A stretch of DNA of 64,000 nucleotides, taken from NCBI GenBank assembly GCA_965261255.1, contig CBDHCQ010000004.1:1736001-1800000 (forward strand), written 5' to 3'. Under the pieces are notes generated by a model that had not been told where the DNA came from, made no database searches, and saw nothing but the letters and a program-made list of their open reading frames with translations. The first letter of the stretch is position 1, and each line of letters begins with the position of its first letter. A program made the translations under genes and the position numbers. Source of the stretch: Bin80 sp965261255. Lineage in GTDB: Bacteria > Bacteroidota > Rhodothermia > Rhodothermales > Bin80. Positions 1 to 8,942 of the stretch are shown here, piece after piece.

Positions 1-17
1 ACAGCTGTATGCTGTGC

Positions 18-692
18 CTAGGTTTTAGACTTTGATTCGGATGTTGTGCTGGAAGGGTCGCCATCGCCCATGTCGAGGCCCTTTGCCATTAAAAGACGTG
101 TTCGCTCTTCATTAAACGCAGCATCCCCTAGTAACTCTTCTGCCTCACGCAAGTTCGGCAGTTCCTCCAATTCCTTCAGTCCGAATTCCTCCAGGAATCG
201 CTCGGTCGTTGCATACAGCATAGGGCGTCCAATAATATCTGCACGTCCATAGATCGCCAGGAGATTGAGTTCAAGTAATTTTCGAAGGGCGTATCCTGAA
301 TCCACGCCACGCACAGCGTCAATTTCAGCTTTTGTTGCCGGTTGCTTGTAGGCGACAATCGCAAGCGTTTCCATTAACGGTTTGGTCAAGTGACGCCTCC
401 GCTCACGCCGAAAAAAAGCCTCGAGGAATGGAGCGACTGATTCCGTAGTGGTCATCCGTAACCCACCTGCCCAATACTGGATTCGCATTGTGTGTCCCCC
501 TATTATGTAGGAATCATTCAGCGCCCTGAATGCTTCATCGACGGCAGCTTCGCTCGGTGGAGACGCTCCACCAGTCACCTCAACATACACGCGGCAAACC
601 TCCTTTGCACTAACAGGGACATCTGTGGCAAACGCCAGGGCCTCCAGGACCATTTGCAGGGTAACAGAGCTGTCGAACGATTCTTGTTTCAT
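18..692 (-). CDS. scpB: Segregation and condensation protein B (ScpB)
   Basis: ScpB is the paired winged-helix subunit that joins ScpA and SMC in the bacterial condensin that compacts and segregates sister chromosomes in the cytoplasm. The 224-residue protein has the usual family length. Family-like stretches include KPLMETLAIVAYKQPATKAE (about residues 104-123) and RGVDSGYALRKLLELNLL (about 128-145), which belong to the second winged helix, with GRPMLYATTERFLEEFGL (156-173) after them. The tail after about residue 195 is polar, Ser/Lys-rich and probably disordered. The ATG overlaps the scpA stop by four bases (ATGA), so the pair is translationally coupled, as in many bacteria. Identification is confident. 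Confidence 0.95.
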   Translation of the reverse strand: MKQESFDSSVTLQMVLEALAFATDVPVSAKEVCRVYVEVTGGASPPSEAAVDEAFRALNDSYIIGGHTMRIQYWAGGLRMTTTESVAPFLEAFFRRERRRHLTKPLMETLAIVAYKQPATKAEIDAVRGVDSGYALRKLLELNLLAIYGRADIIGRPMLYATTERFLEEFGLKELEELPNLREAEELLGDAAFNEERTRLLMAKGLDMGDGDPSSTTSESKSKT

Positions 693-1417
693 CCTGCAAA
701 GGTTTGACCGTCTGCCCGCTCGATCACAAAATCCTCCCCATCAGGGGCACTTGACACGAAGACCTCCCCCGAATATGCCATTTCCAGTGCAGCCAGAAAA
801 GTTACAATTATAAAATATCTCGTTTTTCCCATGACCATACTACTGAAACTGACCTGCTCTTGTGCAAATACAGCACCACGTATGTATTCGCATTGTTCTG
901 CAATTGAATGTTTTTGTGGTGCAATCGTAATAGTAGGTTCTTCTGGAGCATTCTCGAGTACATCCCTTAGTGTATCAATCAGGTCAAATACCGTTCTTTT
1001 GACGAGGATGTCCTGCTCAGGCATCATTGATTGAACAGGTGTAGATGCCTGTCCTCTGGTAAACAATAATGAGCGTTGCTTGAATTGTGCATCAAGCGTT
1101 TCCGCGGCATTTTTGTACTGCACATACTCCAACAGTCGCTCGACAATCTCTTGGCGTGGGTCAACTAGTTCTCCTTCCTCATCTTCTTCCGGGCTCGGAA
1201 GAAGCATGCGAGCCTTGACGCTGATGAGTAATGCGGCGAAATAAATGAACTCTGCTACACCGTCCAGATCAATAGATTCCATAAGCTCCACATAGGATAG
1301 ATACTCATTCGTGATCTGAGCAATCGGGATATCAAAAATGTCAATTTCATTCCTGTTAATCAGGAGCAGAAGAAGATCCAGCGGGCCCTCAAAATCCTGT
1401 AGTTGTACCTTGTACAT
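689..1417 (-). CDS. scpA: Segregation and condensation protein A (ScpA, kleisin)
   Basis: ScpA is the kleisin subunit that bridges the SMC head domains and binds a ScpB dimer. The N-terminus YKVQLQDFEGPLDLLLLLI (residues 2-20) is the classic ScpA opening, followed by NEIDIFDIPIAQIT. A Glu-rich linker lies near residues 76-90. The C-terminal segment around 200-225, containing FLAALEMAYSGEV, corresponds to the winged helix that contacts an SMC head. The 242-residue length is normal. The start ATG shares one base with the stop of the upstream epimerase gene (TGATG), and the stop overlaps scpB by four bases, giving an epimerase-scpA-scpB transcription unit. SMC itself is not in the window. Confidence 0.95.
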   Translation of the reverse strand: MYKVQLQDFEGPLDLLLLLINRNEIDIFDIPIAQITNEYLSYVELMESIDLDGVAEFIYFAALLISVKARMLLPSPEEDEEGELVDPRQEIVERLLEYVQYKNAAETLDAQFKQRSLLFTRGQASTPVQSMMPEQDILVKRTVFDLIDTLRDVLENAPEEPTITIAPQKHSIAEQCEYIRGAVFAQEQVSFSSMVMGKTRYFIIVTFLAALEMAYSGEVFVSSAPDGEDFVIERADGQTFAG

Positions 1418-2349
1418 CAGTGTGACATTCCTGAGGAAGCAAACCAGTCAACGGTTTTCCCAAGACCGTCGTCCAGATTCACTTCTGGTTTCCACATAAG
1501 CTCATGCAAAGCCTTGGTGCAATCCAAGACGCTTCGACGCTGCTCCCCAGGTTTTCCAGGACCATGCATTGCAGGCAGTCCAAGCCCCATGGCTTGCTTA
1601 AGTTTTTGATGGAGAGTTACAACATCGGTTTCGATGCCAGTCCCAATGTTGAATGCCGAAGGGGCACCGGTGAAATTAAGCGAAGCGAGGTTCGCACGGG
1701 CTACATCACCAACGTAGACATAATCACGGGTCTGGAGCCCATCACCGTGGATGGTAACTCGATGCCCTGCCAATAATTTCTGAGTGAAAATTGCAATCAC
1801 GCCTGCCTCACCATGCGCATTCTGACGAGGACCATATACATTTCCGTATCTGAGTGCGACGTACGGTATTCCGTATTCACAAAAATAGAAATGCAACAAC
1901 TTTTCGCAAGTCAGTTTGCTTATACCATATGGGGAGACCGGTTGCTGCGTATGTGTTTCTTTTTGGGGGCCGGCTTCCGGTTCACCATAGATTGCTCCAC
2001 CGGTGGAGGCAAACACAACTTTTTTCAGCCCAGTGTTTTTGGCCGCCTCCATAAGGTTGATGAGACCCAATACATTGACTCCAACGTCAAATGCAGGATC
2101 AGCAACACTTTGGCGCACGTCCATTTGTGCAGCATGATGAATCAGTGTAGTGTACTGACCTTCTCTGATGAGAGAAGCGGCCTCTTTCGATCGAACGTCT
2201 AACGTATGCAGCTCTACAGAACGGGGGACATTCTCTTGGAAGCCGCTTGAAAGATCATCTAGCACTTCGACCGAGTGTCCTTCAAGGAGCAAGGCATCAA
2301 CAACGTGCGAACCAATGAATCCCGCACCACCTGTAACGAGCACCTTCAT
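1417..2349 (-). CDS. NAD-dependent sugar-nucleotide epimerase/dehydratase (GalE-like extended SDR)
   Basis: This is an extended short-chain dehydrogenase/reductase acting on nucleotide sugars, most like UDP-glucose 4-epimerases. The Rossmann motif GGAGFIG is at residues 7-13. The catalytic YxxxK is Y141-G-I-S-K145, with the Ser/Thr partner in STGGAIYG (115-122). RYGNVYGPRQ follows the active site, as in GalE/RmlB-type enzymes. The 310-residue length fits the family. The product could supply activated sugars for lipopolysaccharide or capsule, but the exact substrate cannot be read from the sequence. It is the first gene of a unit with scpA and scpB, a pairing that has no obvious functional logic. 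Confidence 0.85.
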   Translation of the reverse strand: MKVLVTGGAGFIGSHVVDALLLEGHSVEVLDDLSSGFQENVPRSVELHTLDVRSKEAASLIREGQYTTLIHHAAQMDVRQSVADPAFDVGVNVLGLINLMEAAKNTGLKKVVFASTGGAIYGEPEAGPQKETHTQQPVSPYGISKLTCEKLLHFYFCEYGIPYVALRYGNVYGPRQNAHGEAGVIAIFTQKLLAGHRVTIHGDGLQTRDYVYVGDVARANLASLNFTGAPSAFNIGTGIETDVVTLHQKLKQAMGLGLPAMHGPGKPGEQRRSVLDCTKALHELMWKPEVNLDDGLGKTVDWFASSGMSH

Positions 2350-2399
2350 GTGAAAGCTGGATTAATTCCTAACGAACTGATCTCCTGCGCCATAATAAT

Positions 2400-2431
2400 A
2401 TCCAATCCACTGCATCTGTAGTGGATTGGAT
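2400..2431. other. Perfect 12-bp inverted repeat (hairpin)
   Basis: ATCCAATCCACT (2400-2411) is followed by an 8-nt loop and then its exact reverse complement AGTGGATTGGAT (2420-2431). It lies between the stop of the leftward sulfatase gene and the start of the leftward epimerase gene. No run of T follows on either strand, so it is not a standard intrinsic terminator. It may be an operator, an mRNA processing or stabilising stem, or a Rho-dependent 3' end for the sulfatase transcript. Confidence 0.6.
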
Positions 2432-2576
2432 GAACTGACAAGTGCAATTTTGATTATTAGTACACGATTGACTGGAGCCCGTCATGTCTGTTGCAGAAAC
2501 AATAGTGCCCATAATCCAGGTTTCGCACTTATTGAATACCGTAATAATGCCCAAATGGCTAACAAGCGGATAAAAG

Positions 2577-4040
2577 TTATTCGGATTCGGCCCAACTAGG
2601 AGTACCGAACCATGCATCCATTTCGTCAATAAATGGAGCTACAATAGAGTCTGGCTCCATGAACCGCCCCAGATCATTGGTTTCGATGATCCAGGCCTCC
2701 AGTGCCTCCCGCATTTCTGTCAACTGTGCCTCATAAGCAGGGTCACCTGCCAGATTGTTGATTTCATGAGGATCTGCCTCTGTATCGTAGAGTTCTTCTT
2801 CTGGAAGCGCGGACATCAACATCGCAGCCGCACCGGTAAGCTCTCCCCGCTCATGCATACTACGCATTAGAGGTTTCACCAGGAAGCACTTTTCTTTATA
2901 ACGATTCAACGTCGGGAACCCGTCCTTTGCATCAAAATTCCGTAAATAATGAAACCGTTTGCCGCGTACAGAACGAATGCGCAGTACGGTTTCATCAATT
3001 CTGTCTCTCGCGCTGAACGCATATGTACGGGGCGAATCAGCCTCCTCCCCCAGAAACACCTGGCTCTGCATATCCGGAATCGGATCAACGCCAGCCATCT
3101 GAAGTGTTGTCGCTGTTAGGTCCAGCAGGCTGATAACTTCATCATTGACGCCCCCGCGTTCGTATTGCGGAGGTGGTTGGACACCGTCAGGGTAGTGTAT
3201 GATCATTGGTACATGCAGACCCATATCCCAAGCCCAATGGATACCGCGAGCTTCCAGTCTTCCGTTGTCGGAAAAGAATACAACGATGGTATTGTCCGCC
3301 AGGCCGTCACGGCGCAACTGCTCCAAAATCCAGCCAACGCGAACATCCATACCACTAACCGAATTCAGATATCGTGCCCACTCTTCGCGTGTTATCTGGT
3401 GATCTGGATAGTACGGCGGAGGGGACACATTCTCGGCGGTAGCAATTTGCGGATGCCAATCTTCTCCAACCCACAGTACGCGTTCTTTTTCGGCTGACTT
3501 GCGGTCATAAATGTCGTATTCTGCCTCGGGCGTATTGATCTGGGCAAAGAACGGCTGATTATCCTTCAACGACGCCCAGTCGCTACCCTGATAGATCGGC
3601 CCTTCATTGACAAAATTAAGGTCAAGCTTGCCTGTACCCACTTCCAGATCACCAATATGCGTGATGTTGGCAGTGTGATAGCCGGCATCCTCCAGTCGAT
3701 GGGTTAATGGACGAACTCCATCAGGTAGACGATAATCATCATCTCGATGCGAACGCATATTATGGGTATCGGTGGAAGTCTGATACATTCCCGTCATGAA
3801 TGCTGACCTGCTGGGTGCGCAAACAGGAGAAGTCGCGAAGACATTTGTAAATAGCAGTCCCGCACGTGCAAGCGAATCCAGATTGGGGGTATGCACATTT
3901 TCGGCGCCGTAAATCCCTAGATCCAGCGCAAAATTCTCCCCGACAATCCACAAAATATTTGGTTGAACGCTTTGGGCCGGCTGCTCGTCAGCACAGGCGG
4001 GAAGACAAAAAAGTGCAAGCAGAAGGATCAGGTAGCGCAT
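2577..4040 (-). CDS. Type I sulfatase, predicted lipoprotein
   Basis: This is a formylglycine-dependent sulfatase of the alkaline-phosphatase superfamily. The signature C-A-P-S-R is at residues 74-78 (SPVCAPSRSAFMTGMY); C74 is the residue matured to formylglycine. Metal-site motifs include PNILWIVGEN (27-36) and FFSDNG (255-260). A signal peptide ends in LPAC (13-16), consistent with a lipoprotein exposed to the periplasm or cell surface. The region DTHNMRSHRDDD (91-102) resembles N-sulfoglucosamine sulfohydrolases (heparan N-sulfatase type), which is inference. At 487 residues it is of normal length. No formylglycine-generating enzyme, glycoside hydrolase or SusCD pair is adjacent, so the substrate is unknown. 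The gene stands alone, 39 bp downstream of the M16 peptidase stop. Confidence 0.9.
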   Translation of the reverse strand: MRYLILLLALFCLPACADEQPAQSVQPNILWIVGENFALDLGIYGAENVHTPNLDSLARAGLLFTNVFATSPVCAPSRSAFMTGMYQTSTDTHNMRSHRDDDYRLPDGVRPLTHRLEDAGYHTANITHIGDLEVGTGKLDLNFVNEGPIYQGSDWASLKDNQPFFAQINTPEAEYDIYDRKSAEKERVLWVGEDWHPQIATAENVSPPPYYPDHQITREEWARYLNSVSGMDVRVGWILEQLRRDGLADNTIVVFFSDNGRLEARGIHWAWDMGLHVPMIIHYPDGVQPPPQYERGGVNDEVISLLDLTATTLQMAGVDPIPDMQSQVFLGEEADSPRTYAFSARDRIDETVLRIRSVRGKRFHYLRNFDAKDGFPTLNRYKEKCFLVKPLMRSMHERGELTGAAAMLMSALPEEELYDTEADPHEINNLAGDPAYEAQLTEMREALEAWIIETNDLGRFMEPDSIVAPFIDEMDAWFGTPSWAESE

Positions 4041-4079
4041 GGTTAATGTATAGGTTTAACTTGTTTTGTATCGGTCAAT

Positions 4080-5309
4080 TTACTCAGAGGGGACGAGCAT
4101 TACCCTGGAGAATTTTTCAGGACGAAGAAACTCGGCCGCAAATGTTTGAACCTCATCCGCAGTGACTGCCTCCAGTTCTGCAATGATTTCATCCATAGAC
4201 GCAACCCTCCCAAAATAGAGTTCCTGTTTCCCCAAACGTGCCATTCGATTGGACATGCTCTCTAATCCAAGTGCAATCGCACCACGCGCTTGTCCTTTTG
4301 CTCTGTTCAGTGCCTGGTTACTTACAGGTGTCTGTGCCAAACGGTCAAACTCGCGAAAAATCAGCGTGATACTCCGCTCAATCCTGGATGCATCTAAACC
4401 CACGTAGACACCGAAGTCACCACAATCTGAGTACATATTAAGAAACGAATAGACGCTATAGCAGAATCCATACCGCTCTCTAATACGCTGATTCAGTCGA
4501 CTCGAGCTACCCCCTCCTAAGATAGTATTTACTATTTCCAGGACGGCCCTTTGTTTGGAGTGTATCGTGATTCCACGCCGCCCTAATATCAGATGCCCCT
4601 GCTGTATGGGACGCGTCACAGATAATTCTGCCGGCTTGTACGGAGGGATCTTGGGTTTTTCCGTGCCCCTTAAACTGGTAGGCCGCAGGCCCTGAAAAGC
4701 CTTTTCTACACTCTTCAGCAGTGATTTATGGCACATATTGCCGGCTGCGGCTACGACGATCTGGTCCGGTGTGTATTGTCTGTCCACATATTCACACAGA
4801 TCCTCGCGTCTCAATCGGGAAACCGTCTTGGGATAACCGATAATTGGTCGTCCGATGGGTTGGGCGGGATAGATTACTGATTCAAAACGATCAGCGATGT
4901 ACTCATCGGGAGTATCCTCGTACATCTTTATTTCTTCAAGTACGACTCCCTTTTCCTTTTCAATCTCCCGTTCCGGAAATACTGGCGAGGCCACCAGATC
5001 ACACGTTGAATCCACGCCCCGAGCCAGATAACTATCCAGCGCTCGGGCGAAGTAGCACGTATGTTCTTTAGATGTGAATGCATTCATATAGCCGCCAACA
5101 GATTCCATCCGACTGGCTATTTGATGCATTCTGCGCTTGGCGGTCCCCTTGAAGACTGTGTGTTCAACAAAGTGACTGATGCCAGCCAGACGCTCTGGGT
5201 CGTTACGGCTACCGGAATCAATCCAGACACCGATTGCTATTGAGCGCACGGAGGAGACCGCCTCGCTGAGGACGCGGACCCCATTCTCAAGCGTCGTCTT
5301 CGTGATCAC
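4080..5309 (-). CDS. M16 family zinc peptidase (YmxG/processing-protease type)
   Basis: This is an inverzincin-type peptidase of the mitochondrial-processing-peptidase family. The inverted zinc motif HxxEH is H46-F-V-E-H50 and the third ligand is E126 in VVLEEIKMYEDTPDEY, the expected 76 residues downstream. A C-terminal M16 domain follows, including GGGSSSRLNQRIRE. The 409-residue length is that of single-unit bacterial M16 peptidases, which act as dimers. No signal peptide is visible, so it is probably cytoplasmic. Translation starts at GTG, preceded by TTAGGTAGG. It lies 18 bp downstream of pnp, an arrangement also known from Bacillus (pnp followed by an M16 gene). The physiological substrate is unknown. 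Confidence 0.92.
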   Translation of the reverse strand: MITKTTLENGVRVLSEAVSSVRSIAIGVWIDSGSRNDPERLAGISHFVEHTVFKGTAKRRMHQIASRMESVGGYMNAFTSKEHTCYFARALDSYLARGVDSTCDLVASPVFPEREIEKEKGVVLEEIKMYEDTPDEYIADRFESVIYPAQPIGRPIIGYPKTVSRLRREDLCEYVDRQYTPDQIVVAAAGNMCHKSLLKSVEKAFQGLRPTSLRGTEKPKIPPYKPAELSVTRPIQQGHLILGRRGITIHSKQRAVLEIVNTILGGGSSSRLNQRIRERYGFCYSVYSFLNMYSDCGDFGVYVGLDASRIERSITLIFREFDRLAQTPVSNQALNRAKGQARGAIALGLESMSNRMARLGKQELYFGRVASMDEIIAELEAVTADEVQTFAAEFLRPEKFSRVMLVPSE

Positions 5310-5327
5310 CCTACCTAACGTCCAGAT

Positions 5328-7553
5328 CTAGTGGCGACGCCGTCCTCGAGGCTTGGGACCTCTGGGGTGACGGTTCCCCCTTGGTGAACTCTTTTGACGT
5401 GAATTATCCCGAAACTCAACATTTTTCGGACGCGGTTGTGTGATCTTATGGCTAAGCTGAAGACGTCCACGGTCGTTAATCTGCATGAGGCGAACCTTCA
5501 TTTTGTCCCCAACCTGGACTACATCGCGCGGATGTTCAACCCACTCCCAGGAAAGCTGGCTCTTGTGCACCAATCCATCCTTACCCGGAAGTATTTCCAC
5601 GACAGCACCAACATCGAGTACGCTGCGTACGATACCCTCGTATTCCTCTCCAACCTCTGGCGAAACAACCAGTGAGCGGATAATTGCAACGGCCTCATTC
5701 ACTGAACTTTCATTCTTACCTGCGATGGTCACATAGCCGAGATTATCCTTCTCCTCAATTTCGATTACGACCCCTGTGTCTGCCTGGATGCTCCGAACGA
5801 TTTTTCCTCCAGGTCCAATAACCGCACCAATTGAGTCAGTATCGATCGTGATTTGTGTAAGTTTTGGAGCATGGGGCGACATGCTTTCGCGAGTGTGTGC
5901 CAGTGTTGCATCCATCAGGTCGAGAATATGCAATCTCGCTTCGCGGGCCTGCTCAAGTGCCTGCAGCATGAGATCGCTGGAAAGCCCTCCAATCTTGATG
6001 TCCATCTGACACGCCGTAATACCATCGCGTGTACCGGTCACCTTGAAATCCATATCTCCCAAGTGATCCTCTGTACCAAGGATATCCGTAAGTACGACAT
6101 GACGTGTTTCGTCAGCTATCATACCCATTGCGACACCTGCAACGGCTTTGCGAATTGGTACTCCTGCATCCATGAGTGCAAGACTACCTGAACATACACT
6201 CGCCATAGAGGAAGATCCGTTAGATTCCAGAACATCTGCATTAACTCGAATCGTATACGGGAATTCTTCTACGTCTGGAATCATCTGGCGCAACGCACGT
6301 TCAGCCAGGTAGCCATGCCCGACCTCACGCCTGCTTGCACCGCGGAGGAATTTGACCTCTCCCGTCGAAAACGGCGGGAATTCATAATGGAGAAAGAAAT
6401 GCTTATCCGCTTGGTCAAAGACCTGATCTACGGCCTGTTGGTCGCGCGTGGTCCCCAGAGTGACTGATGCCATCACCTGAGTTTCACCTCTTGTGAAGAT
6501 TGACGACCCGTGTACGCGCGGCAGATAGCCTACCTCGCACCAGATTGGACGCACGGACTGTGGATCACGACCATCGATCCGTTTGTGCTCTGCCAGGACC
6601 ATTTCACGCATTACCTCCCGGGACACGATTCTTGCCGCAGCAAGAGCCTCAGATGCAAGCCCCTCGGGGTCCTCACTTCCGGAAGTAATTGCTTCAACGG
6701 CTTCCTCCTCTAGGGTATTAAGTCCACCGTAAAAGCTTTTTTTCTCGTACGGGGCACGAACATGTGCCTCAAGTTTCTCCTGTATAGCCTCCCGTGCACG
6801 GTCTGTGATAGCCGGATCGGGAGTATTTGTCTCGTAAGATTGCGCCTCAACTGCTCCGTGCACCTCTTCAAATGCCGCACGCAGGTCCAGTTGCACTTGG
6901 CAAACCTTGATAATTGCTTCATGTGCAACGCCCAGGGCTTCAACCATATCTTCTTCGGAGACTTCACTCATCTCGCCCTCTACCATGACAATGGAGTCCA
7001 GCTTGCCTGCCACTACTAGATTAAAGTCACTGGATTCCAACTCCTCCAGGGTGGGATTTACGATAAAACTTCCTTCAACACGTCCAATACGAACCTCCGC
7101 TATTGGACCATCGAAAGGGGCGCCTGACAGTAATAGTGCTGCAGAAGCCCCGAGGCCAAACAGCATATCGCCATCATGCTCGTCATCTGCAGATATCACC
7201 GAACCAATGACCTGCACCTCATTGAGGTAGCCATCGGGAAAAAGTGGTCGAATTGCTCGATCAACAAGTCTGGACGTGAGGATCTCTTTATCATTAAGCC
7301 GTCCTTCACGCTTAATGAATCCACCAGGAATTTTTCCGCCAGAGGAGAACTTTTCACGGTAGTCCACCATGAGCGGAAAATAACCTTGACCAGGACGTAC
7401 GGAATCAGATACTACGGTGGTAGCCATTACCATGGTGTCACCCATGCGTACGACCACAGCTCCACCTGCTTGTTTGGCCAATCGGCCGGTCTCTATTGAT
7501 ACTACTTTTCCGGGTGCGCACTCTACCTGCGCGGTTATTGCTTTAGGGGTCAT
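5328..7553 (-). CDS. pnp: Polyribonucleotide nucleotidyltransferase (PNPase)
   Basis: PNPase degrades RNA 3' to 5' by phosphorolysis in the degradosome or as a free trimer. Two RNase PH domains are present. The first contains FSSGGKIPGGFIKREGRL; the second contains HYEFPPFSTGEV and GASRREVGHG. A KH domain follows with GPGGK at about residues 578-582, then an S1 domain from about 629 (GEEYEGIVRSVLDVGAVVEI). After the S1 domain comes a basic, Arg/Pro-rich tail (RGNRHPRGPKPRGRRRH) likely to add RNA affinity. The 741-residue length is slightly above the usual 700 because of this tail. It is downstream of rpsO across a hairpin-containing gap, the conserved rpsO-pnp order. Confidence 0.97.
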   Translation of the reverse strand: MTPKAITAQVECAPGKVVSIETGRLAKQAGGAVVVRMGDTMVMATTVVSDSVRPGQGYFPLMVDYREKFSSGGKIPGGFIKREGRLNDKEILTSRLVDRAIRPLFPDGYLNEVQVIGSVISADDEHDGDMLFGLGASAALLLSGAPFDGPIAEVRIGRVEGSFIVNPTLEELESSDFNLVVAGKLDSIVMVEGEMSEVSEEDMVEALGVAHEAIIKVCQVQLDLRAAFEEVHGAVEAQSYETNTPDPAITDRAREAIQEKLEAHVRAPYEKKSFYGGLNTLEEEAVEAITSGSEDPEGLASEALAAARIVSREVMREMVLAEHKRIDGRDPQSVRPIWCEVGYLPRVHGSSIFTRGETQVMASVTLGTTRDQQAVDQVFDQADKHFFLHYEFPPFSTGEVKFLRGASRREVGHGYLAERALRQMIPDVEEFPYTIRVNADVLESNGSSSMASVCSGSLALMDAGVPIRKAVAGVAMGMIADETRHVVLTDILGTEDHLGDMDFKVTGTRDGITACQMDIKIGGLSSDLMLQALEQAREARLHILDLMDATLAHTRESMSPHAPKLTQITIDTDSIGAVIGPGGKIVRSIQADTGVVIEIEEKDNLGYVTIAGKNESSVNEAVAIIRSLVVSPEVGEEYEGIVRSVLDVGAVVEILPGKDGLVHKSQLSWEWVEHPRDVVQVGDKMKVRLMQINDRGRLQLSHKITQPRPKNVEFRDNSRQKSSPRGNRHPRGPKPRGRRRH

Positions 7554-7564
7554 TTAATTTCGTT

Positions 7565-7604
7565 ATAAAAAGCGTGCCCGAACGATTCATGTATTTGGTT
7601 CGGG
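7565..7604 (-). terminator. Hairpin with T-run between rpsO and pnp
   Basis: CCCGAAC (7577-7583) pairs with GTTCGGG (7598-7604) across a 14-nt loop. Read on the minus strand, the stem is followed by CACGC and then TTTTTATAA (about 7572-7564). It therefore resembles an intrinsic terminator or attenuator 13 nt past the rpsO stop. The five bases between stem and T-run make it imperfect. In Escherichia coli the rpsO-pnp gap likewise carries a terminator and processing stems, so partial read-through into pnp is a reasonable inference. Confidence 0.5.
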
Positions 7605-7616
7605 GACTTCACTGCC

Positions 7617-7883
7617 TTACTTACGCAGGCCCAACGCTTTGGTGATACTCCGATAGCGTTCAATGTCTTTGTCTATCAGATAATTGAGCATCCTGCGACG
7701 TTTCCCGACCAGTTTCAATAGGCCGCGTCGAGTTGCGTGATCTTTTTTGTGGTTCCTCAAATGTTGTGTCAGGTGATTAATTCGGTGAGAAAAGACTGCA
7801 ATCTGAACCTCAGCTCTACCTGTATCTTGGGAATTCTTGCCGAATTTCTCGGCTAAATGTTGAGTTTGCTCCTTTGTTATCAT
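7617..7883 (-). CDS. rpsO: 30S ribosomal protein S15
   Basis: S15 binds 16S rRNA at the central-domain three-way junction and nucleates platform assembly. The 88-residue length is canonical. Family motifs are DTGRAEVQIAVFSHRINHLT (residues 21-40), HLRNHKKDHATRRGLLKLVG (41-60) and KRRRMLNYL (61-69). The last residues, YRSITKALGLRK, form the standard end. It sits between ribF and pnp in the usual truB-ribF-rpsO-pnp order. About 100 bp separate it from ribF, enough for its own promoter and an S15 autoregulatory leader, though I could not identify one. Confidence 0.98.
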   Translation of the reverse strand: MITKEQTQHLAEKFGKNSQDTGRAEVQIAVFSHRINHLTQHLRNHKKDHATRRGLLKLVGKRRRMLNYLIDKDIERYRSITKALGLRK

Positions 7884-7985
7884 TTAGTTTACAGTGACAA
7901 GTTGGTCTCGGGTTCGATATCGCTCCCGCAAAGTGACCATCACGCAAGACCAAGCCGCGACTAGCTTTTGGTCAGCCGAAGCGAA

Positions 7986-8942
7986 TCAGCCCGGTGGTAC
8001 GGTATGCCTGTGTGTCTGTTCCAAAACCTGTTTGCATATAATCTCATCCTCTCGCATTGCCGCCTGTAACATCGCCATTGATGGATAATATCGCTCCTCA
8101 CGAATGCGCTGTAAAAAGTGTACGGTCAACTCCTCACCGTAGATGCTGTCATTGAAGTCAAACAAATGCACTTCCAGGTGTACGCCTGTACTTTCCTTGA
8201 CTGCCGGGCGTGTGCCTATACTCATCATGCCTCCTTTACGGGCATCGGATGTCTGAACACTAACGGCATAGATGCCGTGGGCAGGAACGACTTTCTGCGG
8301 ATCTAGCAAAGCAAGGTTTGCTGTGGGATAGCCGAGCCCCTGACCACGGGCATCTCCGCGAATAACTGTTCCCGTCAGACAATAGGGACGATCTAGAAAT
8401 TGTGCCGCAAGTGAAACATCTCCTTTTTCCTGCAAGGCATGACGCACTTTTCTGGAGGATACAACTACACCGCCCACTGTCTGAGGGCCGACAACATTCA
8501 CATCAAACCCATACTGTTCTCCCATGGAGGCGAGCAACTCAATATTACCTTTGCGTCCCTTCCCGAACCTATGATCGTGCCCTACAACGACGGACTGTAA
8601 GCCTATACGTTTGACAAGCAACTCGGTGACAAACTCCTCTGCACTCATTTCCGAAAACGTCTCGGTAAACGGCAATACAATCATCCGTCCAAGCCCCAGG
8701 GTTGCCAAAACATCAGCGCGTTCTTCCACAGTCGTCAACCTTGGGAGCAGTTGATGCAGCAGAACTTCGCGCGGATGTGGATCAAAAGTGACCAAGGTAC
8801 TCAATCCATTTGAGTTCTTGGCCCGCCTAATAATATCCGAGAGAATCACTCGGTGGCCTAGGTGCACACCGTCAAAGGTGCCTACTGTAAGAACACTCTC
8901 AGGGCGATAGGTTAGCCCATCCAGGCCTCGTTCAAATATCAT
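7986..8942 (-). CDS. ribF: Bifunctional riboflavin kinase / FAD synthetase
   Basis: RibF phosphorylates riboflavin to FMN and adenylylates FMN to FAD. The N-terminal nucleotidyltransferase domain has VGTFDGVHLGH at residues 20-30 and SSRKVRHALQEGD-like spacing near 165-180 (SSRKVRHALQEKGDV). The C-terminal kinase domain starts about residue 190 with GTVIRGDARGQGLGYPTANL, whose GYPTAN segment binds nucleotide. The 318-residue length is typical. The ATG overlaps the truB stop by four bases (ATGA), so truB and ribF are coupled, as in many genomes. Confidence 0.96.
   Translation of the reverse strand: MIFERGLDGLTYRPESVLTVGTFDGVHLGHRVILSDIIRRAKNSNGLSTLVTFDPHPREVLLHQLLPRLTTVEERADVLATLGLGRMIVLPFTETFSEMSAEEFVTELLVKRIGLQSVVVGHDHRFGKGRKGNIELLASMGEQYGFDVNVVGPQTVGGVVVSSRKVRHALQEKGDVSLAAQFLDRPYCLTGTVIRGDARGQGLGYPTANLALLDPQKVVPAHGIYAVSVQTSDARKGGMMSIGTRPAVKESTGVHLEVHLFDFNDSIYGEELTVHFLQRIREERYYPSMAMLQAAMREDEIICKQVLEQTHRHTVPPG

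Noticed and set aside
2369..2629. 86-codon leftward open frame over the sulfatase 3' end and the following gap
   Set aside because: It overlaps the sulfatase in another frame and contains the hairpin; no family features.
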